Below are positions 1 to 9,708 of a stretch of DNA of 63,873 nt, piece by piece (within the stretch, counting starts at the first letter, position 1; each line of letters begins with the position of its first letter). Source of the DNA: Streptococcus oralis (GTDB lineage Bacteria > Bacillota > Bacilli > Lactobacillales > Streptococcaceae); assembly GCF_001578705.1 (NCBI RefSeq), contig NZ_KQ969037.1, positions 21,100-84,972 of the forward strand, read 5' to 3'. Both the position numbers and the translations under genes were made by a program. Below the pieces are notes generated by a model. It saw only the letters and a program-made list of their open reading frames with translations, had not been told where the DNA came from and did not search any database.

Positions 1-1200
1 GGTAGTTCGTTAAAAAATGAATTAAGAGACTTGGATGCATTCATTCAAAAACAAATTCCCGAAGCAGAAACTTCGAATCTTGATAACCTTCAGAAGTACA
101 TCAAAGAAGATTTCAAGTTAAAGCGGTTTATTGAATTCCAAAAGGATTTAACAGCAAATCAAATAAACTGTACTTTATTTGGCAATAAAAAAATTCTCAC
201 CATTATCCCTAAGGTTAAACACGAAGATAATTTAGGGACTGTTGAATCATGGATTGGAATAGATAATCTCAGTGAGCAAATAACGGATTTTGATGATTTG
301 TTAAAAAATTCAACGAAAATAGTATTAGATGGTAAAGAACAAAAATCTTTTAATAAGGAAATTGAAGGTCAGTGGAAAATCGTTACAGAGACAGAAAACG
401 TTATTGAAACTCTGCATCTAATCTTAAAAGATACCAACCAGCCTAAAATTGTCCAAAAGCAAAGTATTTTGAAAAGAGGGATGGACTATAATCTTGATAA
501 TCTTTTTACTTTTACAAATAGTTTTGGTAAGGAAGATGAGGGATTAATTTTTGAAATTGATACCAAAAATAATTCTACAATTAATTTTAACAAAGGCAAA
601 GGAATAATTAATTTTGGACGTGTGAATGAAAACACAATATCAATCAAGATATCTGACAAGAAGACTAAAAAAATTCATGAAGCTGATTTTACATTTAAAG
701 TAGAGGAAGATAGCTTTGATATTCCAAAAAGTATGGCTGAAGCTGATTTAGTTACGATGCCAATCAGTAAAGAAGTCAACTTCAGAGTAGATATTGCTAG
801 CTTTATAAGAGAGATTAATCAAATTTTTAAAATTGAAGATTATAGTTTTGTACCAGTCGTATCTTATAGGACATTGATAGAAATAGTTGTTAACGATATT
901 TTAGATAATCAAAACATTGATAAGACAGAAAGCTTGTTGAAAAACTATAATAAAGTTATTGAAGTGGGTAATACTCTCATTAAAGATAGCTCATTAGATG
1001 ATGCGGATAAAAGAGTACTGTCAGCGTTGCTCTCTTCAATTAATAGTAAAGAAGAACGTGAAGGTTTTGTAGCGTTTTTGAATTTATCAACTCATGGAGG
1101 GCCTAGAATAATTAATAAGGTAGAAGCGATGAAAAAAACTCAAGAAATTAAATTGTTATTGGGTTTACTATATATTTCTGGTTTAGATAAAGAAAAGTAA
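1..1200 (+). CDS. Hypothetical protein, C-terminal part (5' end outside window)
   Basis: The reading frame is open from base 1 to the TAA at 1198-1200, about 399 residues. A TTG at base 31 could serve as a start, but codons before it are open and no ribosome binding site precedes it, so I treat this as the C-terminal part of a longer protein. It is hydrophilic and rich in Lys, Glu, Asn and Ile, with no membrane segment or signal peptide. I recognise no family motif. Base composition is AT-rich compared with the pncB and clpP region, as is common for accessory defence or exchange genes. A decayed fragment and a strong terminator follow, so it ends a transcription unit. Its function is unknown. 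Confidence 0.7.
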   Translation, partial: GSSLKNELRDLDAFIQKQIPEAETSNLDNLQKYIKEDFKLKRFIEFQKDLTANQINCTLFGNKKILTIIPKVKHEDNLGTVESWIGIDNLSEQITDFDDLLKNSTKIVLDGKEQKSFNKEIEGQWKIVTETENVIETLHLILKDTNQPKIVQKQSILKRGMDYNLDNLFTFTNSFGKEDEGLIFEIDTKNNSTINFNKGKGIINFGRVNENTISIKISDKKTKKIHEADFTFKVEEDSFDIPKSMAEADLVTMPISKEVNFRVDIASFIREINQIFKIEDYSFVPVVSYRTLIEIVVNDILDNQNIDKTESLLKNYNKVIEVGNTLIKDSSLDDADKRVLSALLSSINSKEEREGFVAFLNLSTHGGPRIINKVEAMKKTQEIKLLLGLLYISGLDKEK

Positions 1201-1293
1201 TTTTGAATTTTAAAGATAAGCCGTAGTTTTAAATATGGTGGATTTTTATATAAAAGTTATGTCAAATGGACTACAAGAACTATGACTAAGCTC

Positions 1294-1374
1294 TAGCTTG
1301 AAAGTCTAGGAATCAAGACCTATCAGGTCAAGAAAAGAAGTGATGTCATCGATATTTTGAAATCCTATATTTAA
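1294..1374 (+). pseudogene. Possible gene remnant of unknown family
   Basis: After an in-frame TAG, 25 codons run from 1297 to the TAA at 1372-1374 and encode a plausible C-terminal tail (LESLGIKTYQVKK, then RSDVIDILKSYI). Upstream is closed in this frame and no start or ribosome binding site is present. It could be the decayed 3' end of a gene, which would fit the strong terminator right after it. I do not recognise the family, and chance coding appearance over so short a stretch is possible. Confidence 0.25.
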
Positions 1375-1381
1375 AGATAAC

Positions 1382-1412
1382 ACTCTCTATTTTTTGTGAT
1401 AGAGAGTTTTTT
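1382..1412 (+). terminator. Rho-independent terminator
   Basis: A perfect 9-bp stem (ACTCTCTAT / ATAGAGAGT) with an 8-nt loop is followed by a run of T. It separates the unknown gene and the remnant from the XRE regulator unit. Confidence 0.85.
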
Positions 1413-1445
1413 GTTAGAAAAATCTTACAAAATGACATTTATATA

Positions 1446-1473
1446 TTGCATTAAGTTAGATATATAGTATAAT
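1446..1473 (+). promoter_or_regulatory. Promoter of the XRE regulator / membrane protein pair
   Basis: TTGCAT (1446-1451) and TATAAT (1468-1473) are separated by 16 bp. The predicted transcript would start near 1480, about 40 nt before the regulator. Confidence 0.65.
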
Positions 1474-1520
1474 GTTTTTAAAAGAAGCGCAACTTTTTAA
1501 AAATGTGAAGGAGGATGCTA

Positions 1521-1730
1521 GTGGCTAAAAACTTAAAATTAAAATTAGCTCGGGTGGAGCGTGATTTAACACAAGGGGATTTGGCAGAGGCTGTGGGTGT
1601 TACTAGGCAGACTATAGGCTTGATAGAAGCAGGGAAATACAATCCTAGTCTTTTCCTTTGCCAGTCTATTTGCAGATGCTTAGGCAAAACTTTGGATCAA
1701 TTATTTTGGGAGGAAGAAGATGAAAAATAG
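1521..1730 (+). CDS. XRE-family small helix-turn-helix regulator
   Basis: A 69-residue DNA-binding protein that is almost entirely one Cro/C1-type helix-turn-helix domain (about residues 4-60; typical LTQGDLAEAVGVTRQTI recognition region). I start at GTG 1521 rather than the in-frame ATG at 1515, because AAGGAGG (1508-1514) directly abuts that ATG but lies 6 nt before the GTG. The gene overlaps the next one by 11 bp. Such tiny regulators paired with a small membrane protein are common in Firmicutes; the membrane partner often senses a signal or modulates the regulator. That role is inference here. Its target is probably its own promoter. Confidence 0.85.
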   Translation: MAKNLKLKLARVERDLTQGDLAEAVGVTRQTIGLIEAGKYNPSLFLCQSICRCLGKTLDQLFWEEEDEK

Positions 1731-2208
1731 ATTTTTTTATTATCAATTATTAGACGAAAGAGAAGAACAACTGATTAACAAAGCTGGGACAGAGTCTTTT
1801 AATGTGTTTATCGGGCTCATTCTGCTAAGTTATTTGGTGGCTGTATTAGCACCTGCTCTTTTTAATTCTAATATTCTTCTGGTTACCCTTCTTTTAGGAA
1901 TTTTCTTCTTTTTCAATCGTGCACGACAACTTGGAGTGACCTACTATAGTCGTTTTCATTTTACGATTGTAGGGTGTTTGCTGGTAACTCTCGCTATTAC
2001 GACTCTCTTGATGTTGGAGAATTATCAATTCAATATCGAAATTTATCAGCACAATCCTTTGAACGTTAAATACTTGTCTGCTTGGGTCATTACTTATCTG
2101 ATTTACCTTCCTTGGGTTTTTATCGGCAATCTCGGCCTTAAAAGTTATGGTGAATGGGCTCAAAAAAAGTTTGAGCAAGATATGGATGAACTGGAGAATG
2201 GAGAATAG
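1720..2208 (+). CDS. Small multi-pass membrane protein paired with XRE regulator
   Basis: A 162-residue protein with three or four hydrophobic segments: about residues 27-67 (probably two helices separated by LFNSN), 81-98 and 118-142. The C-terminus is acidic and cytoplasmic-looking. Start ATG 1720 has a good GGGAGGAAG site 3-9 nt upstream that lies inside the end of the regulator gene, so the two are translationally coupled. I do not recognise the family confidently; it resembles the DUF-type membrane partners seen next to small XRE regulators. Function unknown. Confidence 0.8.
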   Translation: MKNRFFYYQLLDEREEQLINKAGTESFNVFIGLILLSYLVAVLAPALFNSNILLVTLLLGIFFFFNRARQLGVTYYSRFHFTIVGCLLVTLAITTLLMLENYQFNIEIYQHNPLNVKYLSAWVITYLIYLPWVFIGNLGLKSYGEWAQKKFEQDMDELENGE

Positions 2209-2240
2209 CTTGTTAGCTTTTTATCAATCTCGGTAAAATG

Positions 2241-2249
2241 TGTTATAAT
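2241..2249 (+). promoter_or_regulatory. Extended -10 promoter for pncB-nadE
   Basis: TGTTATAAT is a perfect TGnTATAAT extended -10 element. The region 17 bp upstream (TTATCA) is a poor -35. The start of transcription would be near 2256, giving a leader of about 70 nt. Confidence 0.65.
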
Positions 2250-2324
2250 AGTACTAATTTATCGGATGGTGTGAAAGTGGTAGAATACGTTCATACCTTT
2301 GTAAAGTAGGAAGAAGGAAAACAG

Positions 2325-3785
2325 ATGTATCCAGATGATAGTTTGACATTGCACACGGACTTGTACCAGATTAACATGATGCAAGTTTACTTTGACCAAG
2401 GAATTCACAATAAGAAGGCGGTCTTTGAAGTTTATTTCCGCCAGCAACCGTTTAATAACGGCTATGCTGTTTTTGCTGGTTTGGAAAGAATTGTACATTA
2501 TCTTGAAGACTTACGCTTTTCAGATAGCGATATTGACTACTTGGAGTCGCTTGGGTATCATGGAGAATTCTTGGATTACCTCCGCAATCTCAAGTTGGAG
2601 TTGACGGTTCGTTCTGCTCAGGAAGGGGACTTGGTTTTTGCTAATGAACCGATTGTACAGGTGGAAGGTCCTCTAGCCCAATGTCAATTGGTCGAAACGG
2701 CTCTCTTGAACATCGTTAACTTTCAAACCTTGATAGCGACTAAGGCAGCACGTATTCGTTCGGTCATTGAAGATGAACCCTTGATGGAGTTCGGGACACG
2801 TCGTGCGCAAGAAATGGATGCAGCTATCTGGGGAACACGCGCAGCGGTGATTGGTGGAGCCAACGGGACTAGCAATGTGCGAGCAGGGAAGCTCTTTGGT
2901 ATTCCAGTATTGGGGACTCATGCTCATGCCTTGGTACAGGTTTATGGAAACGACTATGAAGCCTTCAAGGCCTATGCTTCAACCCATCGTGACTGTGTCT
3001 TTCTAGTAGATACTTATGATACGTTGCGTATCGGTGTGCCAGCTGCCATTCAGGTAGCGCGTGAGTTGGGTGATAAGATCAATTTTAAAGGCGTTCGTAT
3101 CGACTCTGGGGATATAGCCTATATTTCCAAGAAAGTTCGCCAACAGTTAGATGAGGCTGGATATCCAGATGCCAAAATTTACGCTTCCAATGACCTCGAT
3201 GAAAATACCATCCTTAACCTCAAAATGCAACACGCTAAGATTGACGTTTGGGGGGTGGGTACCAAGCTGATTACAGCCTATGATCAGCCAGCTCTTGGGG
3301 CAGTTTATAAGATTGTAGCTATCGAAGATGAAACTGGTAAGATGCGCAATACCATCAAGCTTTCAAGCAATGCTGAAAAAGTATCGACCCCAGGTAAGAA
3401 GCAGGTATGGCGCATCACCAGTCGTGAAAAAGGCAAGTCAGAAGGTGACTACATTACTTATGATGGTGTGGATGTGAGCGGCATGACAGAAATCAAAATG
3501 TTCCATCCGACCTATACCTATATCAAAAAAACCGTTCGTAATTTTGACGCTGTTCCTCTCTTGGTGGATATTTTCAAAGCAGGAACATTAGTTTACAACT
3601 TGCCTAGTTTGACTGAGATTCAGGCCTATGCACGTAAGGAATTTGACAAGCTTTGGGATGAGTATAAACGGGTACTCAATCCGCAACATTATCCAGTGGA
3701 CTTGGCGCGTGATATTTGGCAAGACAAGATGGACTTGATTGATAAGATGCGCAAGGAAGCCCTTGGTGAAGGAGAGGAAGAATGA
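2325..3785 (+). CDS. pncB: Nicotinate phosphoribosyltransferase
   Basis: 486 residues, full length for the bacterial NAPRTase family. It makes nicotinate mononucleotide from nicotinate and PRPP with ATP, the first step of the Preiss-Handler NAD salvage route in the cytoplasm. Visible family signatures are [18 protein letters not shown] near residue 195, the phosphate-binding [13 protein letters not shown] stretch near 260 and YASNDLDE near 285. Start ATG 2325 is preceded by GAAGGAAAACAG. The stop overlaps the nadE start by 4 bp, so the two enzymes of the same pathway are coupled in one operon. Streptococci generally lack de novo NAD synthesis, which makes this pair important. Confidence 0.95.
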   Translation: MYPDDSLTLHTDLYQINMMQVYFDQGIHNKKAVFEVYFRQQPFNNGYAVFAGLERIVHYLEDLRFSDSDIDYLESLGYHGEFLDYLRNLKLELTVRSAQEGDLVFANEPIVQVEGPLAQCQLVETALLNIVNFQTLIATKAARIRSVIEDEPLMEFGTRRAQEMDAAIWGTRAAVIGGANGTSNVRAGKLFGIPVLGTHAHALVQVYGNDYEAFKAYASTHRDCVFLVDTYDTLRIGVPAAIQVARELGDKINFKGVRIDSGDIAYISKKVRQQLDEAGYPDAKIYASNDLDENTILNLKMQHAKIDVWGVGTKLITAYDQPALGAVYKIVAIEDETGKMRNTIKLSSNAEKVSTPGKKQVWRITSREKGKSEGDYITYDGVDVSGMTEIKMFHPTYTYIKKTVRNFDAVPLLVDIFKAGTLVYNLPSLTEIQAYARKEFDKLWDEYKRVLNPQHYPVDLARDIWQDKMDLIDKMRKEALGEGEEE

Positions 3786-4606
3786 GTTTGCAAGAGACCA
3801 TTATCCAGCAACTGGGTGTCAAACCAGTGATTGATGCCCAGGAAGAAATTCGTCGTTCGATTGACTTCTTAAAGAGATACTTGAAAAAACACCCCTTCCT
3901 TAAAACTTTTGTACTAGGTATTTCTGGAGGACAAGACTCAACCTTAGCAGGGCGCTTGGCGCAATTAGCGATGGAAGAAATGCGAGCAGAGACAGGAGAT
4001 GACAGATACCAATTTATCGCTGTTCGCCTGCCATATGGAGTGCAAGCTGATGAAGCAGATGCTCAAAAAGCTCTCGCTTTCATCCAGCCAGATATTAGCT
4101 TGGTTGTGAATATCAAGGAATCAGCTGATGCCATGACAGCTGCAGTTGAAGCGACAGGAAGTCCTGTTTCAGACTTTAATAAGGGCAATATTAAGGCTCG
4201 TAGTCGTATGATTGCTCAATATGCGCTTGCAGGTGCCCATAGCGGAGCGGTTATTGGGACAGACCATGCTGCAGAAAATATCACAGGCTTTTTTACCAAG
4301 TTTGGTGATGGTGGTGCGGATATTCTTCCTCTTTACCGCCTCAATAAACGTCAAGGAAAACAACTCTTGAAGGAGCTTGGTGCAGACCCAGCCCTTTATG
4401 AAAAAATCCCAACAGCAGATTTGGAAGAAGAAAAACCAGGTATTGCAGACGAAATCGCACTTGGAGTCACTTACAATGAAATTGATGATTACCTCGAAGG
4501 CAAACAGGTTAGCCCAGAAGCTCAAGAGACTATCGAAAACTGGTGGCACAAAGGCCAACACAAACGCCACCTACCAATCACCGTATTTGATGACTTTTGG
4601 GAGTAA
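3782..4606 (+). CDS. nadE: NAD synthetase, ammonia-dependent
   Basis: 274 residues, the usual length for the short NadE that uses ammonia directly; there is no nitrilase-type glutaminase domain. It amidates deamido-NAD to NAD with ATP. The PP-loop ATP-binding motif [14 protein letters not shown] lies near residue 47, and the later [22 protein letters not shown] segment is characteristic of the family. The start ATGA overlaps the pncB stop. A group of short hairpin repeats starts immediately at its stop codon and the first of them (4605-4627) is a convincing terminator. Confidence 0.95.
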   Translation: MSLQETIIQQLGVKPVIDAQEEIRRSIDFLKRYLKKHPFLKTFVLGISGGQDSTLAGRLAQLAMEEMRAETGDDRYQFIAVRLPYGVQADEADAQKALAFIQPDISLVVNIKESADAMTAAVEATGSPVSDFNKGNIKARSRMIAQYALAGAHSGAVIGTDHAAENITGFFTKFGDGGADILPLYRLNKRQGKQLLKELGADPALYEKIPTADLEEEKPGIADEIALGVTYNEIDDYLEGKQVSPEAQETIENWWHKGQHKRHLPITVFDDFWE

Positions 4607-4759
4607 AAAGGTCCGGGGGACCTTTTTAGCTTCTTGCCTTGAAACTCGAGAGCAAGAATAACCTCCAGTGGAGGTTTTTACCCTGAGCCTAGAAATGAGA
4701 AAGCGAAGAAGGTCCAGTGGACTTTTTTAGCTCCTTGCCTTAAGCTGAGAAAGCGAGGT
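4605..4759. repeat. Three imperfect hairpin units downstream of nadE
   Basis: Three ~50-bp units each begin with a short stem closed by a 3-nt loop and followed by T residues: GGTCC-GGG-GGACC (4605-4627), CCTCC-AGT-GGAGG (4660-4676) and GGTCC-AGT-GGACT (4709-4726). In units 1 and 3 a second weaker stem follows (TTCTTGC...GCAAGAA; CCTTGC...GCGAGG). The first hairpin, with a ten-bp stem and T run, is also the nadE terminator. The units resemble the larger array at 16128-16527. No coding potential is visible. Confidence 0.7.
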
Positions 4760-4765
4760 AACATT

Positions 4766-5311
4766 ATGAAAGCAATCGGTACGCAAATATTACAGACAGA
4801 ACGTTTGATTTTGAGAAGATTTGTGGAGAATGATGCGGAAGCCATGTTTCAAAATTGGGCTTCATCTGCTGAGAATCTGACCTATCTTACCTGGGATCCC
4901 CATCCTGATGTAGAGGTGACTCGGAATTCGATTCGAAATTGGGTTGCCTCCTATGCCAATCTCCACTATTTCAAATGGGCCATTTGTCTCAAAGAAGATC
5001 CTGAGCATGTGATAGGAGATATCAGTATCGTTGAAATAGATGAGAATGATTCTTATTGTGAAATTGGGTATGTTTTAGGAAAAAACTATTGGGGCCGAGG
5101 TATGATGACAGAGGCCTTGAAAGCTGTGTTAGACTTTTGTTTTACTCAAGCAGGTTTTCAAAAAGTCAGAGCACGATATGCCAGTCTCAACCCAGCTTCA
5201 GGCCGTGTGATGGAAAAAGCGGGAATGTCTTATCTAAAAACCATTACCAATGGTGTGGAGAGAAAAGACTACGTTGCGGACCTTATTTATTATCAGATTA
5301 AAAAGGACTAA
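4766..5311 (+). CDS. GNAT-family N-acetyltransferase (RimJ/RimL type)
   Basis: 181 residues. The N-terminal LQTERLILRRFVENDAEAMF and the acetyl-CoA loop region (YVLGKNYWGRGMMTEALKAV near residue 108) are typical of the RimJ/RimL-like GNAT group, followed by LNPASGRVMEKAGM. It should transfer acetyl from acetyl-CoA to an amine, perhaps a protein N-terminus or a small molecule; the acceptor cannot be read from sequence. It starts at ATG 4766 after a GAGG site at the edge of the hairpin units, and it has no operon partner because the next gene is convergent. Confidence 0.9.
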   Translation: MKAIGTQILQTERLILRRFVENDAEAMFQNWASSAENLTYLTWDPHPDVEVTRNSIRNWVASYANLHYFKWAICLKEDPEHVIGDISIVEIDENDSYCEIGYVLGKNYWGRGMMTEALKAVLDFCFTQAGFQKVRARYASLNPASGRVMEKAGMSYLKTITNGVERKDYVADLIYYQIKKD

Positions 5312-5312
5312 G

Positions 5313-5362
5313 AAATGACCTGAGCTTCAAAATTTAACTTTTGAAGCTCAGGTCATTTTTTT
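5313..5362. terminator. Long terminator between convergent genes
   Basis: A perfect 20-bp inverted repeat (arms 5313-5332 and 5339-5358, 6-nt loop) directly follows the acetyltransferase stop and ends in a run of T on the plus strand. The convergent Nudix gene ends just beyond at 5371, so the structure probably serves both directions, less strongly on the minus strand. Confidence 0.9.
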
Positions 5363-5370
5363 CTGCTCTT

Positions 5371-5826
5371 TTATTTTAACTCATAAAGCCAGTCGTCACC
5401 GTCTTTGTAGTAAAAGAATTCACTGAGATCGTCTTCTAAAAAAACACGCAGCATGTCTGACATATCCTCAGTTGCAAGTTTCAGATGAGACAGATTTTCA
5501 AATTCTTCCCACCAAACAGTACCTTCATCTGAAGATTGGAGTTCACCAGTAAAGTGTTCTGTCTTGTAAAAAAGGACGACATACCGATAATCCCCGTCAT
5601 CGTACCAGTCTTTGATACCACAAAGTTGAGGTTTGGATATGGTCAGTCCAGTTTCTTCTTTGACTTCTCTGATAACTGCCTCGGTAAAAGATTCCCCACG
5701 CTCTACATGACCACCGGGAAAGGTAATACCGGGCCAGTCGGGACTAACTCGATCTTGAACCAGAACCTTATCTCCGTTTTTAATCATGCACATGTTGACA
5801 AATTCGACTGTTTCGCGTCTGTTCAT
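5371..5826 (-). CDS. Nudix hydrolase, 8-oxo-dGTP diphosphatase-like
   Basis: 151 residues. The Nudix box is complete, GGHVERGESFTEAVIREVKE followed by ETGL, at about residues 38-60. Preceding sequence (MCMIKNGDKVLVQDR) fits the small pyrophosphohydrolases that clean oxidised nucleotides, but the substrate is not determined by sequence. Minus-strand start ATG at 5826 follows TAGGAGAACAAG. The DUF1697 gene lies 9 bp upstream on the same strand, so both are probably cotranscribed. Confidence 0.88.
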   Translation of the reverse strand: MNRRETVEFVNMCMIKNGDKVLVQDRVSPDWPGITFPGGHVERGESFTEAVIREVKEETGLTISKPQLCGIKDWYDDGDYRYVVLFYKTEHFTGELQSSDEGTVWWEEFENLSHLKLATEDMSDMLRVFLEDDLSEFFYYKDGDDWLYELK

Positions 5827-5835
5827 CTTGTTCTC

Positions 5836-6357
5836 CTATTTTGTTAGTAACTTTTCCACTACATTTAGCTTTCTCATGGTCAGATCCACGCCAAACAGTT
5901 TTTCAAGATAGTTGGTATTGAGCTTTTTTCGTTTTGCAGTTCTAGGGAGATAGAGGTAGAGACAGTGATCGCCTACACAAATTTCTTCCTCACCGTAGTC
6001 AGCTTTCAAATTTTCTAATGGCAGACTTTGGATAAATCCCTGATAAAGGATCACATGCACACGATCATGAAGATAGTCTTCTCTAAACGGATTCTCATGA
6101 ACAATCTTTTCAAAATCATTCTTATTCTTGATAACCATTTTTAAGTCGGCCCCAATTTTTTCCTTTATCAGAGTATGAACACGTTCTCGTATTTCTTCTA
6201 AATCTAAGTCACTTTCAAGAATGATATTCCCACTTTGAATATAGGTTCGAACGTGCTGAAACCCAGCTTCTGTTAAAATATCTATCAAATAAGACATTTT
6301 CGGGATAGCATTTTTTCCATTAGGAGTAATGCCTCTCAGTAAAATAATATGTTCCAA
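5836..6357 (-). CDS. DUF1697 family protein
   Basis: 173 residues. The opening IILLRGITPNGKNAIPKMSYL and the RTYIQSGNIILES segment are the signature of DUF1697, a widespread family with no established function. The start codon is TTG at 6357; an AAGGAAG site lies about 4 nt before it, and no ATG nearby fits better. It sits between the flavoprotein gene (13 bp upstream) and the Nudix gene, suggesting one minus-strand unit. Confidence 0.85.
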   Translation of the reverse strand: MEHIILLRGITPNGKNAIPKMSYLIDILTEAGFQHVRTYIQSGNIILESDLDLEEIRERVHTLIKEKIGADLKMVIKNKNDFEKIVHENPFREDYLHDRVHVILYQGFIQSLPLENLKADYGEEEICVGDHCLYLYLPRTAKRKKLNTNYLEKLFGVDLTMRKLNVVEKLLTK

Positions 6358-6370
6358 AGAACTTCCTTTC

Positions 6371-7599
<1,229 letters not shown>

Positions 7600-7609
7600 A
7601 CGGATGATC

Positions 7610-8455
7610 TTAGTTAATTTCATATCCCATTAACAAACCGCCATCTTCTGCATAAAAACTGCAGAGACCAGATGTTGGGAGGATTTTGATATTGGCTTGT
7701 GGGAATGTTTCCAGCAAGCGTTCTGACAATTGCTGACAGAATTTTTCATTGCTGCGATGAGCAATGACGATACGACCACCAGCATAGCCAGCCTTGATGA
7801 GTTCTTCATAGGCTGCTTGAAGAGACTTTTTAGCACCACGAGCCTTTTGAAGAAGCTCTAAGGTTCCAGTTTCACTTGCTTCCCCGACCATACGGATGTT
7901 GAGAAGACCAACGACTGTACCGATAAGCTTACTTAAACGGCCATTTTTTACCAAGTTATCAACCTTAGCGAGGACAAAGAGCAATTTTGTTTTTTCTTGG
8001 TAAGCTGTGATAGCTTCAACAATTTCCTCATGAGAAAGTCCTTGGTCAATCAAGTCATTGATTTTTTCGACAATCAAGTCAACCTCCCCACCTGCAGATA
8101 AACTATCAATCACATGAATCTGAGTGTCAGGGTGTTCTTCGAGGTAGATGTTTTTAGCGAGCTGTGCACTGTTATGGCTACCAGAAAGAGTACCAGTGAT
8201 GGTAACGACAAAGATATGCTTAGCACCTTCAAATGCACGCAAGTAATCATCAGGGCTAGGGCAAGCTGATTTTGAAGCCTCAGAAGTCGCATACATGGTT
8301 TTCATCATGTAGTCAATGTCGAGATTGGCATCATCAATAAAGACCTGATCAGCCACTTGAATAGTTAAAGGAACACTGACAAATTCAGTATCGATAGCGG
8401 GAGTTACCAATTGACGATAATCACAACCAGAGTCAGCTACAATCTTCCAAGTCAT
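7610..8455 (-). CDS. DegV family fatty-acid-binding protein
   Basis: 281 residues, the normal length for DegV/FakB-type proteins. It begins MTWKIVADSGCDYRQL, with the conserved DSG(C/S)D motif, and has TITGTLSGSHNSAQLA near residue 95 and the HRSNEKF region near 235. In Gram-positives, FakB proteins of this family bind fatty acids for the FakA kinase. Whether this copy serves FakA or another lipid cannot be decided here. It is divergent from a TetR-family gene, with an inverted repeat in its leader that could be that regulator's operator. Confidence 0.9.
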   Translation of the reverse strand: MTWKIVADSGCDYRQLVTPAIDTEFVSVPLTIQVADQVFIDDANLDIDYMMKTMYATSEASKSACPSPDDYLRAFEGAKHIFVVTITGTLSGSHNSAQLAKNIYLEEHPDTQIHVIDSLSAGGEVDLIVEKINDLIDQGLSHEEIVEAITAYQEKTKLLFVLAKVDNLVKNGRLSKLIGTVVGLLNIRMVGEASETGTLELLQKARGAKKSLQAAYEELIKAGYAGGRIVIAHRSNEKFCQQLSERLLETFPQANIKILPTSGLCSFYAEDGGLLMGYEIN

Positions 8456-8468
8456 AGAAATTCTCCAT

Positions 8469-8520
8469 CTTTGTCACTTATACATTGACAAAGGTTCTGT
8501 CTTTTTTTACAATTATATCA
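8469..8520 (-). promoter_or_regulatory. degV promoter with candidate TetR operator
   Basis: On the minus strand a TGATATAAT extended -10 lies at 8512-8520. Downstream of it in the degV leader is a perfect 8-bp inverted repeat, CTTTGTCA (8469-8476) and TGACAAAG (8486-8493), separated by 9 bp. Position and symmetry fit an operator for the divergent TetR-family protein; this link is inferred. Confidence 0.55.
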
Positions 8521-8579
8521 TGAAAGCCCTTGAAACAAAAGTACCACCTCTCTGTTGTCACAAGTAGAAAGAAATTGTT

Positions 8580-9137
8580 ATGTCTGAACGTAAAATATCT
8601 GAAAAATCTCTTGAAAATCTCAGAAAATCAAATCAAGAATCTAATTTCTTGACCAGAGAAGCGATTGAGACTGCACTTTTGCAACTTCTGGAAAGAAAAG
8701 ACTTGGCTAAGATTAGTATTTCAGAGTTGGTCAAGCGGGCGGGCGTTTCTCGTGCTGCCTTCTATCGAAATTATGATTCTAAAGAAGAGATTTTGGAAAG
8801 CGTCTTTAAACGCAGTGTCCATAACATCATGGAACAGTTGAGCCACTACGATGTCAAAACGGATCTTTATCTAGTCTGGGTTCGCCTTTTCCGAGCAGCA
8901 AAGAAAGAAGCTAAGGTTATCCAACTTGCTCTGGACTACCACTTGGAAAAGATTTTTGTTCAAGCTATGCAGGAATTTCTGGAAAAATACCACGGAAAAT
9001 CAAAAGGTGTCAGCAGCTATCTGCATTCGTTTTGGAGTTCTGCCATCGTATCGGTTCTGCTCAAATGGATCAAGGATGGCATGAAGATTCCAGCTGAAAA
9101 GATTGCAGATTTACGCTTGCCATTTTTCAAAAAATAA
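8580..9137 (+). CDS. TetR/AcrR-family transcriptional regulator
   Basis: 185 residues. The N-terminal TetR helix-turn-helix spans about residues 21-65, with ISISELVKRAGVSRAAFYRN as the DNA-reading part; the C-terminal half is the variable ligand/dimer domain of the DhaS-like group. Start ATG 8580 has only a weak GAAAG site. The gene is divergent from degV with a 124-bp intergenic region carrying an 8-bp inverted repeat, which suggests it controls degV and perhaps itself. comEB follows 15 bp downstream on the same strand. Confidence 0.88.
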   Translation: MSERKISEKSLENLRKSNQESNFLTREAIETALLQLLERKDLAKISISELVKRAGVSRAAFYRNYDSKEEILESVFKRSVHNIMEQLSHYDVKTDLYLVWVRLFRAAKKEAKVIQLALDYHLEKIFVQAMQEFLEKYHGKSKGVSSYLHSFWSSAIVSVLLKWIKDGMKIPAEKIADLRLPFFKK

Positions 9138-9152
9138 AGGAGGAGAAGACTT

Positions 9153-9620
9153 ATGACAGAAAAAAGACTGGCTTGGGATGAGTACTTTGCAGCACAAGCC
9201 TTACTGATTGCCAATCGATCTACTTGTAAACGCGCCAAAGTAGGTGCTGTCCTAGTCAAGGATAATAAGGTCATTTCAACAGGCTACAATGGTTCCGTAT
9301 CAGGAACTGAGCACTGTATTGACCACGAATGTCTGGTCATTGAAGGGCATTGTGTTCGAACTCTTCACGCGGAGGTTAATGCTATCTTGCAAGGGGCTGA
9401 ACGAGGCGTTCCAAGAGGTTTTACAGCCTATGTGACGCATTTTCCTTGTCTGAACTGCACCAAACAACTGCTACAAGTTGGTTGCAAGCGCGTGGTTTAT
9501 ATCAACCAGTACCGAATGGATGACTATGCCCAGTACCTTTATCACGAAAAAGGCACTGAGTTGACCCATTTACCATTGGAGACGGTTCAGACAGCTCTCC
9601 AAGAGGCAGATTTGATTTAA
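9153..9620 (+). CDS. comEB: Deoxycytidylate deaminase (ComEB-like)
   Basis: 155 residues, full length. It deaminates dCMP to dUMP for thymidylate synthesis. Zinc ligands are visible in LHAEVNAIL (His and catalytic Glu near residue 72) and PCLNCTKQLL (two Cys near 100). The CDA N-terminal substrate region includes STCKRAKVGAVLVKD and GYNGSVSGTEHC. A strong GGAGGAGAAG site precedes ATG 9153. The name comEB reflects homology to the Bacillus competence-operon gene; a direct competence role is not implied. Confidence 0.92.
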   Translation: MTEKRLAWDEYFAAQALLIANRSTCKRAKVGAVLVKDNKVISTGYNGSVSGTEHCIDHECLVIEGHCVRTLHAEVNAILQGAERGVPRGFTAYVTHFPCLNCTKQLLQVGCKRVVYINQYRMDDYAQYLYHEKGTELTHLPLETVQTALQEADLI

Positions 9621-9636
9621 AAATTAATAAAAATAA

Positions 9637-9667
9637 ATGGTTTAGAAAGCTTTTTAAACCGTTTTTT
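9637..9667 (+). terminator. comEB terminator
   Basis: An 8-bp stem (ATGGTTTA / TAAACCGT) with an internal A/T stem is followed by six T residues. These T residues merge into the upp promoter. Confidence 0.65.
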
Positions 9668-9675
9668 GATATAAT
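9667..9675 (+). promoter_or_regulatory. Extended -10 promoter of upp
   Basis: TGATATAAT is a perfect extended -10 element 33 bp before the upp start. The same TTTTTTGATATAAT block occurs before folD and dinG. Confidence 0.65.
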
Positions 9676-9708
9676 AAGAAGAATAAATTGAAAGAAGGAA
9701 TTCAGAAA

